A DNA stretch of 64,000 nucleotides from Pseudomonas brassicacearum (GTDB taxonomy: Bacteria; Pseudomonadota; Gammaproteobacteria; Pseudomonadales; Pseudomonadaceae), in contig NZ_MOBJ01000006.1 in the NCBI RefSeq assembly GCF_003732225.1, positions 643,155 through 707,154 of the forward strand, given 5' to 3'. Position 1 is the first letter of the stretch; every line of letters starts with the position of its first letter. The position numbers and the translations under genes were made by a program. This document shows positions 37,552 through 45,367 of this stretch, piece after piece. Under the pieces are notes generated by a model. That model ran no database searches and had not been told where the DNA came from. It worked only from the letters and a program-made list of their open reading frames with translations.

Positions 37552-37612
37552 TTTGGTCTCAGGTGCTCAATAATCCGTGTACCCCCATAGCTTCAGAGGC
37601 ACGGAAGGACGA

Positions 37613-38971
37613 TTAGCCCGCCACCGGTGTACGCATGGTAACGAATTCTTCGGCAGCAGTAGGATGCACGCCGATGGTTTCGTCGAAATCGCGCTTGGTG
37701 GCGCCAGCCTTCAAGGCAATCGCCAGGCCCTGAACGATCTCGCCCGCTTCCGGACCGACCATGTGGCAACCCAGAACCTTGTCGGTCTTGGCGTCCACCA
37801 CCAATTTCATCAGCGTGCGCTCCTGGCACTCGGTCATGGTCAGCTTCATCGGCCGAAAACGGCTTTCGAAAATCTGTACCTCATAGCCTTCTTCCCTGGC
37901 CTGCTCTTCACTCAGGCCAACGGTGCCGATGTTCGGCAAGCTGAATACCGCCGTGGGAATCATCTTGTAGTCGACCAGACGATACTGCTCAGGCTTGAAC
38001 AGCCGACGCGCCACCGCCATGCCTTCAGCCAGGGCTACCGGCGTCAGTTGCACGCGACCGATCACATCGCCAATCGCCAGGATCGACGGCTCGGCGGTTT
38101 GATACTGCTCGTCGACTTCGACAAAGCCTTTCTTGTCGAGCGTGACCCTGGTGTTCTCCAACCCCAGGTTGTCGACCATAGGACGCCGCCCCGTAGCGTA
38201 GAACACGCAGTCCGCCTGCAACTCGCGACCATCCTTGAGGGTCACGTTCAAACTGCCGTCGGCCTGTTTTTCGATGCGCTCGATGTCGGCGTTGAATTGC
38301 AGATTCATCCCGCGCTTGGTCAGTTCCTCCTGCAAATGCTTGCGCACCGAACCATCAAAGCCGCGCAGGAACAGTTCACCGCGATACAACAAAGTGGTTT
38401 CAGCACCTAGCCCGTGGAAAATCCCGGCGAACTCTACGGCGATATAGCCGCCGCCGACCACCAGAACGCGCTTGGGCAGCTCTTTGAGGAAAAATGCCTG
38501 ATTGGAGCTGATGGCGTGCTCATGCCCCGGAATCTCGGGGATCTGCGGCCAGCCGCCCGTGGCAACCAGAATGTGCTTGGCGGTATGGCGCTCGCCATTG
38601 ATCTCGACCTCATGCGGGCCAACGATTTTCGCGTGACCTTCATGCAAGGTCACACCGCTTCCGATCAGCAGGTTGCGGTAGATACCGTTCAGACGATTGA
38701 TCTCGCGATCCTTGTTGGCAATCAGCGTTGCCCAATCGAAATTCGCCTCGCCCAACGACCAGCCAAAGCCCTGCGACTGCTCGAAGTCTTCGGCGAAATG
38801 CGCCCCGTAGACCAGCAGTTTTTTTGGAACGCAACCAACGTTAACGCAGGTCCCGCCCAGATAGCGGCTCTCGGCCACTGCCACTTTCGCGCCAAAACCT
38901 GCAGCGAAGCGCGCTGCTCGTACACCACCGGAACCGGCGCCAATCACATAAAGGTCAAAATCGTAGGCCAT
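37613..38971 (-). CDS. gor: Glutathione-disulfide reductase
   Basis: 452-aa FAD and NADPH enzyme keeping glutathione reduced. FAD motif: [18 protein letters not shown]; redox disulfide: [15 protein letters not shown] (about residues 42-47); NADPH motif: [21 protein letters not shown]; second FAD motif: [10 protein letters not shown]; catalytic His/Glu: [12 protein letters not shown] near the C-terminus. The start [13 protein letters not shown] was chosen because GAGGAG lies 8-13 bp before it; the open frame further upstream overlaps the galU terminator and has no family match. It follows galU on the same strand. Confidence 0.96.
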   Translation of the reverse strand: MAYDFDLYVIGAGSGGVRAARFAAGFGAKVAVAESRYLGGTCVNVGCVPKKLLVYGAHFAEDFEQSQGFGWSLGEANFDWATLIANKDREINRLNGIYRNLLIGSGVTLHEGHAKIVGPHEVEINGERHTAKHILVATGGWPQIPEIPGHEHAISSNQAFFLKELPKRVLVVGGGYIAVEFAGIFHGLGAETTLLYRGELFLRGFDGSVRKHLQEELTKRGMNLQFNADIERIEKQADGSLNVTLKDGRELQADCVFYATGRRPMVDNLGLENTRVTLDKKGFVEVDEQYQTAEPSILAIGDVIGRVQLTPVALAEGMAVARRLFKPEQYRLVDYKMIPTAVFSLPNIGTVGLSEEQAREEGYEVQIFESRFRPMKLTMTECQERTLMKLVVDAKTDKVLGCHMVGPEAGEIVQGLAIALKAGATKRDFDETIGVHPTAAEEFVTMRTPVAG

Positions 38972-39053
38972 TTTCAATCTCCTCGGCAGGCCACAAGCAT
39001 ACCCGCTGCAGCTTTCTCGGTCAGCGCTGCGAATTACATGGGGCCGGAAAATG

Positions 39054-39078
39054 AAAAAGCCACCCGAAGGTGGCTTTT
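39054..39078 (-). terminator. Terminator of galU
   Basis: Stem AAAAGCCACC/GGTGGCTTTT with a short CGAA loop, between galU and gor; the minus strand has the T-run. Confidence 0.88.
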
Positions 39079-39101
39079 CAGAACAAAACAGCGAAGCGCT
39101 T

Positions 39102-39941
39102 TTAGTAAGCCTTGCCAGTCTTGTAGAAGTGTTCGAAGCAGAAGTTGGTTGCTTCGATGTAGCCTTCAGCGCCACCGCAGTCGAAACGCGTGCCTTTGAA
39201 CTTGTAGGCAATCACGCAACCGTCTTGCGCCTGCTTCATCAGGGCGTCGGTGATCTGGATCTCGCCGCCTTTGCCCGGATCGGTTTCTTCGATCAGCTTG
39301 AAGATGTCCGGAGTCAGGATGTAACGACCGATGATCGCGAGGTTGGATGGAGCATCTTCCGGCTTTGGCTTCTCGACCATGTTGCGGACGCGGTACAGGT
39401 CATCACCGATCAGATCGCCAGCGATTACGCCGTATTTGTGGGTTTCCTGCGGGTCGACTTCCTGGATCGCGACGATGGTGCAACGGTACTGTTTGTACAG
39501 TTTGACCATCTGGGTCAGTACGCCGTCACCTTCCAGGTTGACGCACAAGTCGTCCGCCAGCACGACCGCGAACGGTTCGTCACCGATCAATGGACGGCCG
39601 GTCAGAATCGCGTGACCCAGGCCTTTCATTTCGGTTTGACGGGTGTAGGAGAACGAGCACTCGTCGAGCAGCTTGCGGATACCGACCAGGTACTTCTCTT
39701 TATCAGTACCTTTGATCTGATTTTCCAGCTCATAGCTGATGTCGAAGTGGTCTTCCAGGGCGCGCTTGCCACGACCGGTAACGATGGAGATTTCTGTCAA
39801 ACCAGCGTCCAGCGCCTCTTCAACGCCGTACTGGATCAGTGGCTTGTTCACCACCGGCAGCATTTCTTTAGGCATGGCTTTAGTCGCTGGCAGGAAGCGA
39901 GTACCGTAACCGGCTGCTGGGAACAAGCATTTCTTGATCAT
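39102..39941 (-). CDS. galU: UTP-glucose-1-phosphate uridylyltransferase
   Basis: 279-aa enzyme making UDP-glucose for envelope polysaccharides and trehalose. The nucleotidyltransferase signature is at the N-terminus ([20 protein letters not shown]) with the conserved [29 protein letters not shown] holds metal-binding acids and [16 protein letters not shown] closes the protein. It has its own terminator. Confidence 0.96.
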   Translation of the reverse strand: MIKKCLFPAAGYGTRFLPATKAMPKEMLPVVNKPLIQYGVEEALDAGLTEISIVTGRGKRALEDHFDISYELENQIKGTDKEKYLVGIRKLLDECSFSYTRQTEMKGLGHAILTGRPLIGDEPFAVVLADDLCVNLEGDGVLTQMVKLYKQYRCTIVAIQEVDPQETHKYGVIAGDLIGDDLYRVRNMVEKPKPEDAPSNLAIIGRYILTPDIFKLIEETDPGKGGEIQITDALMKQAQDGCVIAYKFKGTRFDCGGAEGYIEATNFCFEHFYKTGKAY

Positions 39942-40196
39942 AAAAGTCCTTGAAAGGGCTGTGTGTACGAGTTTCGGCGCAGTCTAATCAGGCGGCGAGC
40001 ACCTTACAATGCCCCACACTGGCTAACCGATGCCATCATAGAGAAATATTCCAGCGGATAGTTCCGCAGCGACACAGATTAGCCTCCAGGCTAACGCGTA
40101 CGGAACAACGCAAAGGCTTCACTTTAGACCAGTGAACGCACCCCGGCACTTTTCCAGTTATCATTGCGCGACTGAACCAGCCAACGAGGCAGATAG

Positions 40197-40385
40197 ATGT
40201 CGGCAGCAAAAAGCGTGAACGGTTACCTGATCAATCAGGCCAAAGATGGCCAATGGTGGGTCGACAGCACCAGTGGCGAAAACATCGCCGGGCCCTTCCC
40301 CACAGAAGCATTGGCGATTGAAGTGGCCTCGGTGCTGCAAGACACCCCGCCCGCACCCAAGCGGCGCGGCGCCAAGCCTGAGTAA
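40197..40385 (+). CDS. Small conserved hypothetical protein, 62 aa
   Basis: Short soluble protein MSAAKSVNGYLINQAKDGQW..., with a C-terminal basic tail (KRRGAKPE). The ATG follows GAGG by about 7 bp and a terminator hairpin follows the stop codon, which supports a real gene. The family is unnamed to me. It is the first of a run of small genes that extends to 42.3 kb. Confidence 0.7.
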   Translation: MSAAKSVNGYLINQAKDGQWWVDSTSGENIAGPFPTEALAIEVASVLQDTPPAPKRRGAKPE

Positions 40386-40410
40386 CGCGCGGTTCCCAGG
40401 GTCTCTGGAG

Positions 40411-40435
40411 AGCCCTGCCAACGTGCAGGGCTTTT
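40411..40435 (+). terminator. Terminator of the 62-aa gene
   Basis: Perfect 8-bp stem AGCCCTGC/GCAGGGCT with a 6-nt loop and a TTTT tail. Confidence 0.8.
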
Positions 40436-40532
40436 CGGTGTTTGCCTGTACCGACATGGCTGTTCGCTATAGCATCTCGCTGCAGGGCGACTCGTGCCCT
40501 CTTCACCCTTTTCACTCGATGACGACCATTCC

Positions 40533-40814
40533 ATGAAAAAATATCTGGCTCTGATTGCGGTGTTGGCTTTGAGCGGTTGCGCCACCGCGTCCAAAACCTA
40601 TCTGGATAACGGCGAGCAAGGCCTGTCGATCGACTGTTCGGGTGAAGCCAATTCGTGGGCCAAATGCTATGAAATGGCTGATGCGTCCTGCGCCGGAACC
40701 GGCTATCGGATTATTGGCACCGATGGCACGCCAGCTACCAAGGAAAGCGACAAGACCCTGGGTGTCGATGTTGGCAACTTCAAGAGCCGCAGTGTCGTAG
40801 TGGTGTGCAAGTAA
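40533..40814 (+). CDS. Small lipoprotein, 93 aa
   Basis: It begins MKKYLALIAVLALSGCATAS, a lipoprotein signal with lipobox LSGC (Cys16). The mature part has four further cysteines (IDCSGEANSWAKCYEMADAS, CAGTGYRI) that could pair in the periplasm, and ends VVVVCK. The start was placed at the signal peptide; upstream frame is not family-like. Function unknown; likely outer-membrane anchored. Confidence 0.78.
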   Translation: MKKYLALIAVLALSGCATASKTYLDNGEQGLSIDCSGEANSWAKCYEMADASCAGTGYRIIGTDGTPATKESDKTLGVDVGNFKSRSVVVVCK

Positions 40815-40835
40815 CCGGCAAAACGTTGTTGGCCG

Positions 40836-41066
40836 TTACATGTGAATTTCAGCGAATTTGATCCCCAGGCCACGCACCGTCTCGATCAAATCGTCCAGCC
40901 GACTGAAGGATTCGACCTCGTCGTTTTCATCCACCAGGAAAAAGCTGCGCCCTGCACTTTTCTTGAAGAACACAATCCATTCGCCGGAGTTTGCCGGATT
41001 TTGAATCACATGGGTCGCAGAGATGTGCCCCTCTGCATGCCGCTCTCTTACTTGCTCTCGCTTCAT
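40836..41066 (-). CDS. Conserved hypothetical protein, 76 aa
   Basis: The start MKREQVRERHAEGHIS was chosen because GGAG lies 7 bp before the ATG; the frame is open upstream but crosses a strong hairpin. The protein is soluble, with IVFFKKSAGRSFFLVDENDE and a C-terminal LDDLIETVRGLGIKFAEIHM. I recognise no domain. A leader hairpin ends 20 bp before the start codon. Confidence 0.72.
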   Translation of the reverse strand: MKREQVRERHAEGHISATHVIQNPANSGEWIVFFKKSAGRSFFLVDENDEVESFSRLDDLIETVRGLGIKFAEIHM

Positions 41067-41085
41067 TGGCCACTCCAAAAATGAC

Positions 41086-41117
41086 AATGCCGTCCAAGCC
41101 CGAGGCTGGACGGCATT
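41086..41117. promoter_or_regulatory. Strong hairpin upstream of the 76-aa gene
   Basis: AATGCCGTCCA and TGGACGGCATT, extended by AGCC/GGCT with one bulge, form a stem of about 14 bp ending 20 bp before the minus-strand start codon. It may end transcription from the 118-aa lipoprotein gene upstream or regulate translation. Confidence 0.5.
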
Positions 41118-41202
41118 CCTGCTGATCGACGACAGTTTATCGGACGATATGGTCAATCAGCTAATTTCAAATTCAGCGAGCGAGGGGGAGTCGCCAAAAA
41201 AA

Positions 41203-41559
41203 CTATGAGCCAGAAATGCACTTGTTGGCCGCATCCTGCACGTCTCCAGGCCGAATTGGCACATTGGACATACTTTCGTGGAGCTTGATGCTACTTCCGC
41301 CGGATCGCTCTTCGATGTCAAACACTGCTGCCGGACTCGCAGACAGTTTTCCCGCAACAATGACCCGGACGCCGTCCTTGTTGTAGGGCTCCATTTGCAC
41401 AGCCCCTCGGGTACTGGCCAAATGCTTGGCCACGCAGTCGGCATACGCTTGAGGTTTTTTCCCCGAGATTACATTCATGGTCGGCAGCGTCTGACTAATC
41501 TCCGAGACTGTCGCACAACCACTCATCGCCAACGCCAGCACCAAAACGCCCCACTTCAT
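41203..41559 (-). CDS. Lipoprotein, 118 aa
   Basis: MKWGVLVLALAMSGCATVSE is a lipoprotein signal with lipobox MSGC (Cys15). The start has GGAGGA 6-11 bp upstream. The mature domain (YADCVAKHLASTRGAVQMEP, VFDIEERSGGSSIKLHESMS, DAANKCISGS) is a small alpha/beta unit with two cysteines. The family is unnamed to me. It probably sits in the outer membrane. Confidence 0.75.
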   Translation of the reverse strand: MKWGVLVLALAMSGCATVSEISQTLPTMNVISGKKPQAYADCVAKHLASTRGAVQMEPYNKDGVRVIVAGKLSASPAAVFDIEERSGGSSIKLHESMSNVPIRPGDVQDAANKCISGS

Positions 41560-41664
41560 ACAAATCCTCCGATAAAGACCCTCCGACAGCACAAATACTG
41601 TTTTTCTCCGGGGACCGCTGCTTTATCACTCATAAAAACCCGAATAACTGTTTTTAATTGTCAA

Positions 41665-41681
41665 AGCAGCCTGCGGCAGCC
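41665..41681. repeat. Remnant of a family-2 repeat
   Basis: GCAGCCTGCGGCAGCCC is the core of the family-2 REP without its inverted partner. Confidence 0.4.
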
Positions 41682-41770
41682 CAATAATAAACCGTTCGTG
41701 CTGATAAACTGCGCCATTGCCCATGCTATCGTTTTGATTTTGTAGAAAAAGCCCTTCTGGAGGCGCCCCA

Positions 41771-42073
41771 ATGAAATTTATCCACCAGCGCGAGCACCTC
41801 AACGAAGATGACATCGTCGTCATTCAATGCTCCCAAATGTGCAACATCCGCCTGATGAACGACGCCAATTTTCGCAGTTTCAAGAATGGCGGCCGTCACA
41901 CCTACCACGGCGGCGCATTCGACACCTTCCCTGCGAAGATCACCGCGCCAAGCACCGGTTTCTGGAACATCACCATCGACACGGTCAACCGCCGGCCGAT
42001 CAGCGTGACCCGCAAACCGACCCTGACTCACTCGATCAAAATCATCCGCCGGTCCAGCTCGAAACTCAGCTGA
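41771..42073 (+). CDS. DUF1883 family protein, 100 aa
   Basis: Small protein beginning MKFIHQREHLNEDDIVVIQC and containing MNDANFRSFKNGGRHTYHGG and WNITIDTVNR, which I recognise as the DUF1883 pattern. No signal peptide. GGAGG lies before the ATG. The function is unknown; some members occur beside TIR domains, not here. A 56-aa gene follows 35 bp later. Confidence 0.85.
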   Translation: MKFIHQREHLNEDDIVVIQCSQMCNIRLMNDANFRSFKNGGRHTYHGGAFDTFPAKITAPSTGFWNITIDTVNRRPISVTRKPTLTHSIKIIRRSSSKLS

Positions 42074-42108
42074 GGCCCCAGCCCGCACTGCGACAGACAG
42101 GTACGACC

Positions 42109-42279
42109 GTGGCTCAAACGACCAAGTACGTCATCAAATACAAACTCAACGGCGAGCGTCGCTTCGAATTCGCCCAACTTGAGAATGGTACCGAAGCAGA
42201 GGCCAAGGCCGCGCTCGCCGCCATTCATCGCGATGCGTCAGACATCATCAGCGATATCAGCGTGAGCAAAGCGCTGTAA
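42109..42279 (+). CDS. Small conserved hypothetical protein, 56 aa (GTG start)
   Basis: The reading frame MAQTTKYVIKYKLNGERRFE... begins with GTG, with AGG 8 bp upstream, and ends just before a strong terminator. It overlaps no other convincing gene and lies 35 bp after the DUF1883 gene, so the two are probably co-transcribed. Charged beta-alpha protein; family not recognised. Confidence 0.65.
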   Translation: MAQTTKYVIKYKLNGERRFEFAQLENGTEAEAKAALAAIHRDASDIISDISVSKAL

Positions 42280-42290
42280 CGCTGACAAGC

Positions 42291-42317
42291 AAGGGCGGAT
42301 GATATTATCCGCCCTGA
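42291..42317 (+). terminator. Terminator hairpin after the 56-aa gene
   Basis: Perfect 9-bp stem AGGGCGGAT/ATCCGCCCT with a 6-nt loop; no long T-run. Confidence 0.65.
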
Positions 42318-42338
42318 AAGCTCCTCGACAACCACTCT

Positions 42339-42366
42339 GGAGTTCGACCGCAAGCACCGGAGTGTC
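42339..42366 (+). promoter_or_regulatory. Ada-box-like promoter motif 1
   Basis: A 28-bp block beginning GGAGTTCGACCGCAAGC and ending CCGGAGTGTC, with two mismatches to a second copy at 43874 upstream of ada. It holds AGT-N6-GCAA, one base from the E. coli Ada site AAT-N6-GCAA. It ends 58 bp before the 2OG oxygenase start, where an activator near -35 would bind. Confidence 0.5.
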
Positions 42367-42424
42367 GCCCACCCTTGAGCTCCCTAGACTGGCAAACCTC
42401 AACCTTGAGTTCAGGAGCCGGAAC

Positions 42425-43201
42425 ATGCCCACTTCTTCGCAGCACAACGCCCCCGTAGCGCGTTATATCGACGGCGTCTGTGCGATGGCCGAACATTCTC
42501 TGACCTCGCGTATCAATGCACTGGATTGGCCTTCCCTGGAGCAAGACCTCGACCGGGACGGCTGCGCGACGATCAAAGGACTGCTGAGCCCTGGGCAATG
42601 TGAAGACCTCAGCGCACTCTACGCTCAGCCTGCGCTTTTCCGCTCGCAAGTGATCATGGCCCGGCATGGTTTCGGGCGCGGCGAATACAAGTATTTCAGA
42701 TACCCGCTGCCTGGCATCGTTGCTCGCCTGCGCGGCACGCTGTACCCAAGGCTTGTCCCGCTGGCCAACCGCTGGAATGAACGGATGGACTTGCCCAGCC
42801 GCTTTCCCATGGAGCACGCAACCTTCCTGCAACGCTGTCATGACGCAGGACAGGAGCGCCCTACGCCGCTGTTGCTGCAATATGGTCCGCAGGACTACAA
42901 CTGTTTGCATCAGGATCTGTACGGCGAACATGTGTTCCCGCTACAAGTAGCGATTTTGCTGTCAGCCCCCGGTGAAGACTTTACCGGTGGAGAGTTCGTG
43001 CTGACCGAACAGCGCCCGCGGATGCAATCACGGCCCATGGTGATGAGCCTGGAGAAAGGCGATGCGCTGATCTTTGCCGTGCATCAGCGCCCGGTCAAAG
43101 GTGTTCGCGGTTATTACCGGGTTAACTTGCGCCACGGTGTCAGTCGCCTGCACAGCGGCAAACGGCATACCCTTGGAGTGATCTTTCACGATGCGCAGTA
43201 A
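42425..43201 (+). CDS. 2OG-Fe(II) oxygenase of the alkylation-repair operon
   Basis: 258-aa dioxygenase of the prolyl-4-hydroxylase-like double-stranded beta-helix superfamily. The iron ligands are probably HQD in YNCLHQDLYGEHVFPLQ and a distal His in FAVHQRPVKG; Arg in GYYRVNLRHGVSR would bind 2-oxoglutarate. AGGAG lies before the ATG. The last 11 bp overlap the start of alkB, so the two are translationally coupled, and an Ada-box-like motif precedes the gene. A role in repair or in the response to alkylation is inferred from this context; the substrate is unknown. Confidence 0.85.
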   Translation: MPTSSQHNAPVARYIDGVCAMAEHSLTSRINALDWPSLEQDLDRDGCATIKGLLSPGQCEDLSALYAQPALFRSQVIMARHGFGRGEYKYFRYPLPGIVARLRGTLYPRLVPLANRWNERMDLPSRFPMEHATFLQRCHDAGQERPTPLLLQYGPQDYNCLHQDLYGEHVFPLQVAILLSAPGEDFTGGEFVLTEQRPRMQSRPMVMSLEKGDALIFAVHQRPVKGVRGYYRVNLRHGVSRLHSGKRHTLGVIFHDAQ

Positions 43202-43868
43202 CGAGACGCCCACAGCCACGGTTGATCTGTTTGCCGATGAAGATCAGCAACCGGCCAGGACCGAGCAAATCGGCGAACAATCCTTCGTTCTCCGAGGCTT
43301 CGCCCTGCCCTGGGTGGAGCGATTGCTACCGGCATTGGAGAAGATTTTGCTGGCCGCACCGTTTCGACAAATGATCACCCCTGGCGGTTTCACCATGTCT
43401 GTCGGCTTGAGCAGTTGCGGCACGCTGGGCTGGACCACCGATCGCAGTGGTTATCGCTACACTCGCATCGATCCTGTCAGCAGCCAGCCTTGGCCGGCGA
43501 TGCCCGAGGTCTTTCGGGCGTTGGCGCAAGCAGCCGCACAAGAAGCCGGCTTCCAACACTTTGAGCCTGATGCCTGCCTGATCAACCGTTACCTTGCGGG
43601 GGCCAAGATGTCATTGCACCAGGACAAAGATGAAAAATCCTACGATCCACCGATTGTTTCAGTGTCCCTCGGGTTGCCGGCGATGTTCCTGTTCGGGGGA
43701 TTTGCGCGTAGCGACAAAAGTCAGCGAGTGCCGCTGTTCCACGGTGACATCGTGGTGTGGGGCGGCGTGGATCGCTTGCGTTATCACGGCGTGCTGCCGC
43801 TCAAGGAAGGTCATCACTCACAATTGGGCGCACAACGGATCAACTTCACGTTCCGCACCGCGGGATGA
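43191..43868 (+). CDS. alkB: DNA oxidative demethylase AlkB
   Basis: 225-aa Fe(II)/2OG dioxygenase that removes methyl groups from 1-methyladenine and 3-methylcytosine. The iron triad is His-x-Asp in MSLHQDKDEK and His in RLRYHGVLPL; the 2OG arginines are in QRINFTFR. The DNA-contact region GWTTDRSGYRYTRIDP and the substrate segment INRYLAGAKM are family-like. It overlaps the preceding oxygenase gene and lies upstream of ada. Confidence 0.95.
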   Translation: MRSNETPTATVDLFADEDQQPARTEQIGEQSFVLRGFALPWVERLLPALEKILLAAPFRQMITPGGFTMSVGLSSCGTLGWTTDRSGYRYTRIDPVSSQPWPAMPEVFRALAQAAAQEAGFQHFEPDACLINRYLAGAKMSLHQDKDEKSYDPPIVSVSLGLPAMFLFGGFARSDKSQRVPLFHGDIVVWGGVDRLRYHGVLPLKEGHHSQLGAQRINFTFRTAG

Positions 43869-43873
43869 AACCC

Positions 43874-43901
43874 GGAGTTTGACCGCAAGCGCCGGAGTGT
43901 C
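43874..43901 (+). promoter_or_regulatory. Ada-box-like promoter motif 2
   Basis: A 28-bp block beginning GGAGTTTGACCGCAAGC, 26 of 28 bases identical to the copy at 42339. It was probably the operator of ada, but a mobile element now lies between it and the ada start. Without that element the motif-to-start distance would be about 50 bp, close to the 58 bp of copy 1. Confidence 0.5.
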
Positions 43902-43919
43902 CGCATCGCCCGCAGTCGC

Positions 43920-44064
43920 TAGGCTCCGTACGAGAACTCGCCGAGCGGCGATCAGGCAAGGCAAAAACAGGCGAGGAAGCGGAGTTTAGTTTACTAAATG
44001 AGCATTTCGAGCCTGTTTTTAACGCAGCCTGGTCGACGCGCAGGCAGTTTTCGTATGGAGCCTA
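43920..44064. mobile_element. MITE-like element, copy A (145 bp)
   Basis: Terminal inverted repeats of about 20 bp: TAGGCTCCGTACGAGAACT at the left, the complement of TAGGCTCCATACGAAAACT at the right. CTAG occurs at both borders, which fits a 4-bp YTAR target duplication as made by IS5-group transposases. The interior (CGCCGAGCGGCGATCAGGC, GCCTGTTTTTAACGC) is shared with copy B at 45156. No coding capacity. It lies between the alkB stop and ada. Confidence 0.75.
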
Positions 44065-44096
44065 GGCTGAACTGAACCTTCTACCGGTAATACCCC

Positions 44097-45158
44097 ATGA
44101 CCACTGCCAAACACACGACAGAGCAAGATCCCCGTTGGTCCGCAGTACTGGCTCGCGACCCTCGTGCTGACGGTCAATTTGTCTACGCGGTGAAAACCAC
44201 CGGGATCTATTGCCGCCCCAGTAGCCTGGCGCGCCTGCCGAAACCAGAAAACGTCGAGTTCTTCGACACCGAGGAACAGGCTCAGGCCGCCGGTTATCGC
44301 CCGAGCAAACGCGCGGCGGCAGACCAAACCCATCTCGCCGCACAGCACGCGACACTGGTCGCAGCAGCCTGCCGGCAGATCGAGTCCGCCGAGACGTTGC
44401 CCAGCTTGAACGAGCTGGCAGAAGCCGCGCGAATGAGCGCCTTCCACTTTCACCGGGTGTTCAAAGCGGTCACCGGCCTGACGCCCAAGGGTTACGCCAC
44501 CGCACAGCGTTCACGCAAGGTTCGTCAGCGCCTGGAGGTCGCAGGTTCCGTGACTGACGCGCTGTATGACGCAGGCTTCAATTCCAACAGCCGCTTCTAC
44601 GAGTCCGCCGACCACCTGCTCGGCATGAAGCCCAGCGACTACCGTGCCGCGGGCCAGAACACCGACATCCGCTTTGCCGTCGGCCAATGTTCGCTGGGGG
44701 CGATTCTGGTGGCGCAAAGTCAACGCGGGGTGTGCGCAATCCTTTTGGGGGATGATCCTCACGCGCTAGTCTGCGACCTGCAAGACAAGTTCCGCCAAGC
44801 CAACCTGATTGGCGCCGACCATGACTTCGAACAACTGATTGCCAAAGTGGTGGGTTTCATCGAAGCCCCGGCGCTTGGCCTGGACTTGCCGCTGGATGTG
44901 CGCGGCACGGCGTTTCAGGAGCGGGTATGGATGGCGTTACGGGATATTCCGGCGGGCAGCACTGCCAGTTACGCCGAAATTGCCCAACGCATCGGCGCCC
45001 CGAAGTCTTTCCGGGCCGTGGCCCAGGCCTGTGGCGCCAATACTCTCGCGGTGGCCATTCCCTGCCACCGAGTGGTGCGCAGCGACGGCAACCTCTCGGG
45101 TTATCGCTGGGGTGTGGAGCGCAAGCGTCAACTGCTTGCGCGTGAAACCCAATCTTAG
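44097..45158 (+). CDS. ada: Ada, methylation-response regulator and O6-methylguanine-DNA methyltransferase
   Basis: 353-aa three-part protein. The N-terminal domain (1-80) normally holds a Zn(Cys)4 methyl-phosphotriester acceptor. Here only the acceptor Cys remains (GIYCRPSSLARL); the other three positions are Ser (RPSS), Ser and Ala (YRPSKRAAAD). An AraC-type helix-turn-helix follows (about 85-180; AEAARMSAFHFHRVFKAVTG). The C-terminal methyltransferase has the active Cys in AVAIPCHRVVRSDG and GNLSGYRWGVERK. Alkyl-guanine repair should work, while classical self-methylation signalling is doubtful. The TAG stop is the first three bases of MITE copy B. Confidence 0.93.
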   Translation: MTTAKHTTEQDPRWSAVLARDPRADGQFVYAVKTTGIYCRPSSLARLPKPENVEFFDTEEQAQAAGYRPSKRAAADQTHLAAQHATLVAAACRQIESAETLPSLNELAEAARMSAFHFHRVFKAVTGLTPKGYATAQRSRKVRQRLEVAGSVTDALYDAGFNSNSRFYESADHLLGMKPSDYRAAGQNTDIRFAVGQCSLGAILVAQSQRGVCAILLGDDPHALVCDLQDKFRQANLIGADHDFEQLIAKVVGFIEAPALGLDLPLDVRGTAFQERVWMALRDIPAGSTASYAEIAQRIGAPKSFRAVAQACGANTLAVAIPCHRVVRSDGNLSGYRWGVERKRQLLARETQS

Positions 45159-45367
45159 GGTCTGTACGAAAACTCGCCGAGCGGCGATCAGGCAAGGCAA
45201 AAACAGGCGAGGAACGGCTGGGGTCGCACCCGACTTTAGGGGCCTAAATGAGCATTATCCGCTGCGCGGCCCCTTCGGGCCGTCCTTCGGACGTTCTCAC
45301 TCCGCTCGTCCGAGCCTGTTTTTAACGCAGCCTGGTCGACGCGCAGGCAGTTTCCGTACAGAGCCTA
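45156..45367. mobile_element. MITE-like element, copy B (212 bp)
   Basis: Terminal inverted repeats TAGGGTCTGTACGAAAACT (left) and the complement of TAGGCTCTGTACGGAAACT (right). It shares the outer 60-70 bp on each side with copy A but has about 65 bp of extra GC-rich centre. The left TAG is the stop codon of ada and the right CTA (TAG on the minus strand) is the stop codon of the convergent GyrI-like gene. Confidence 0.78.
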
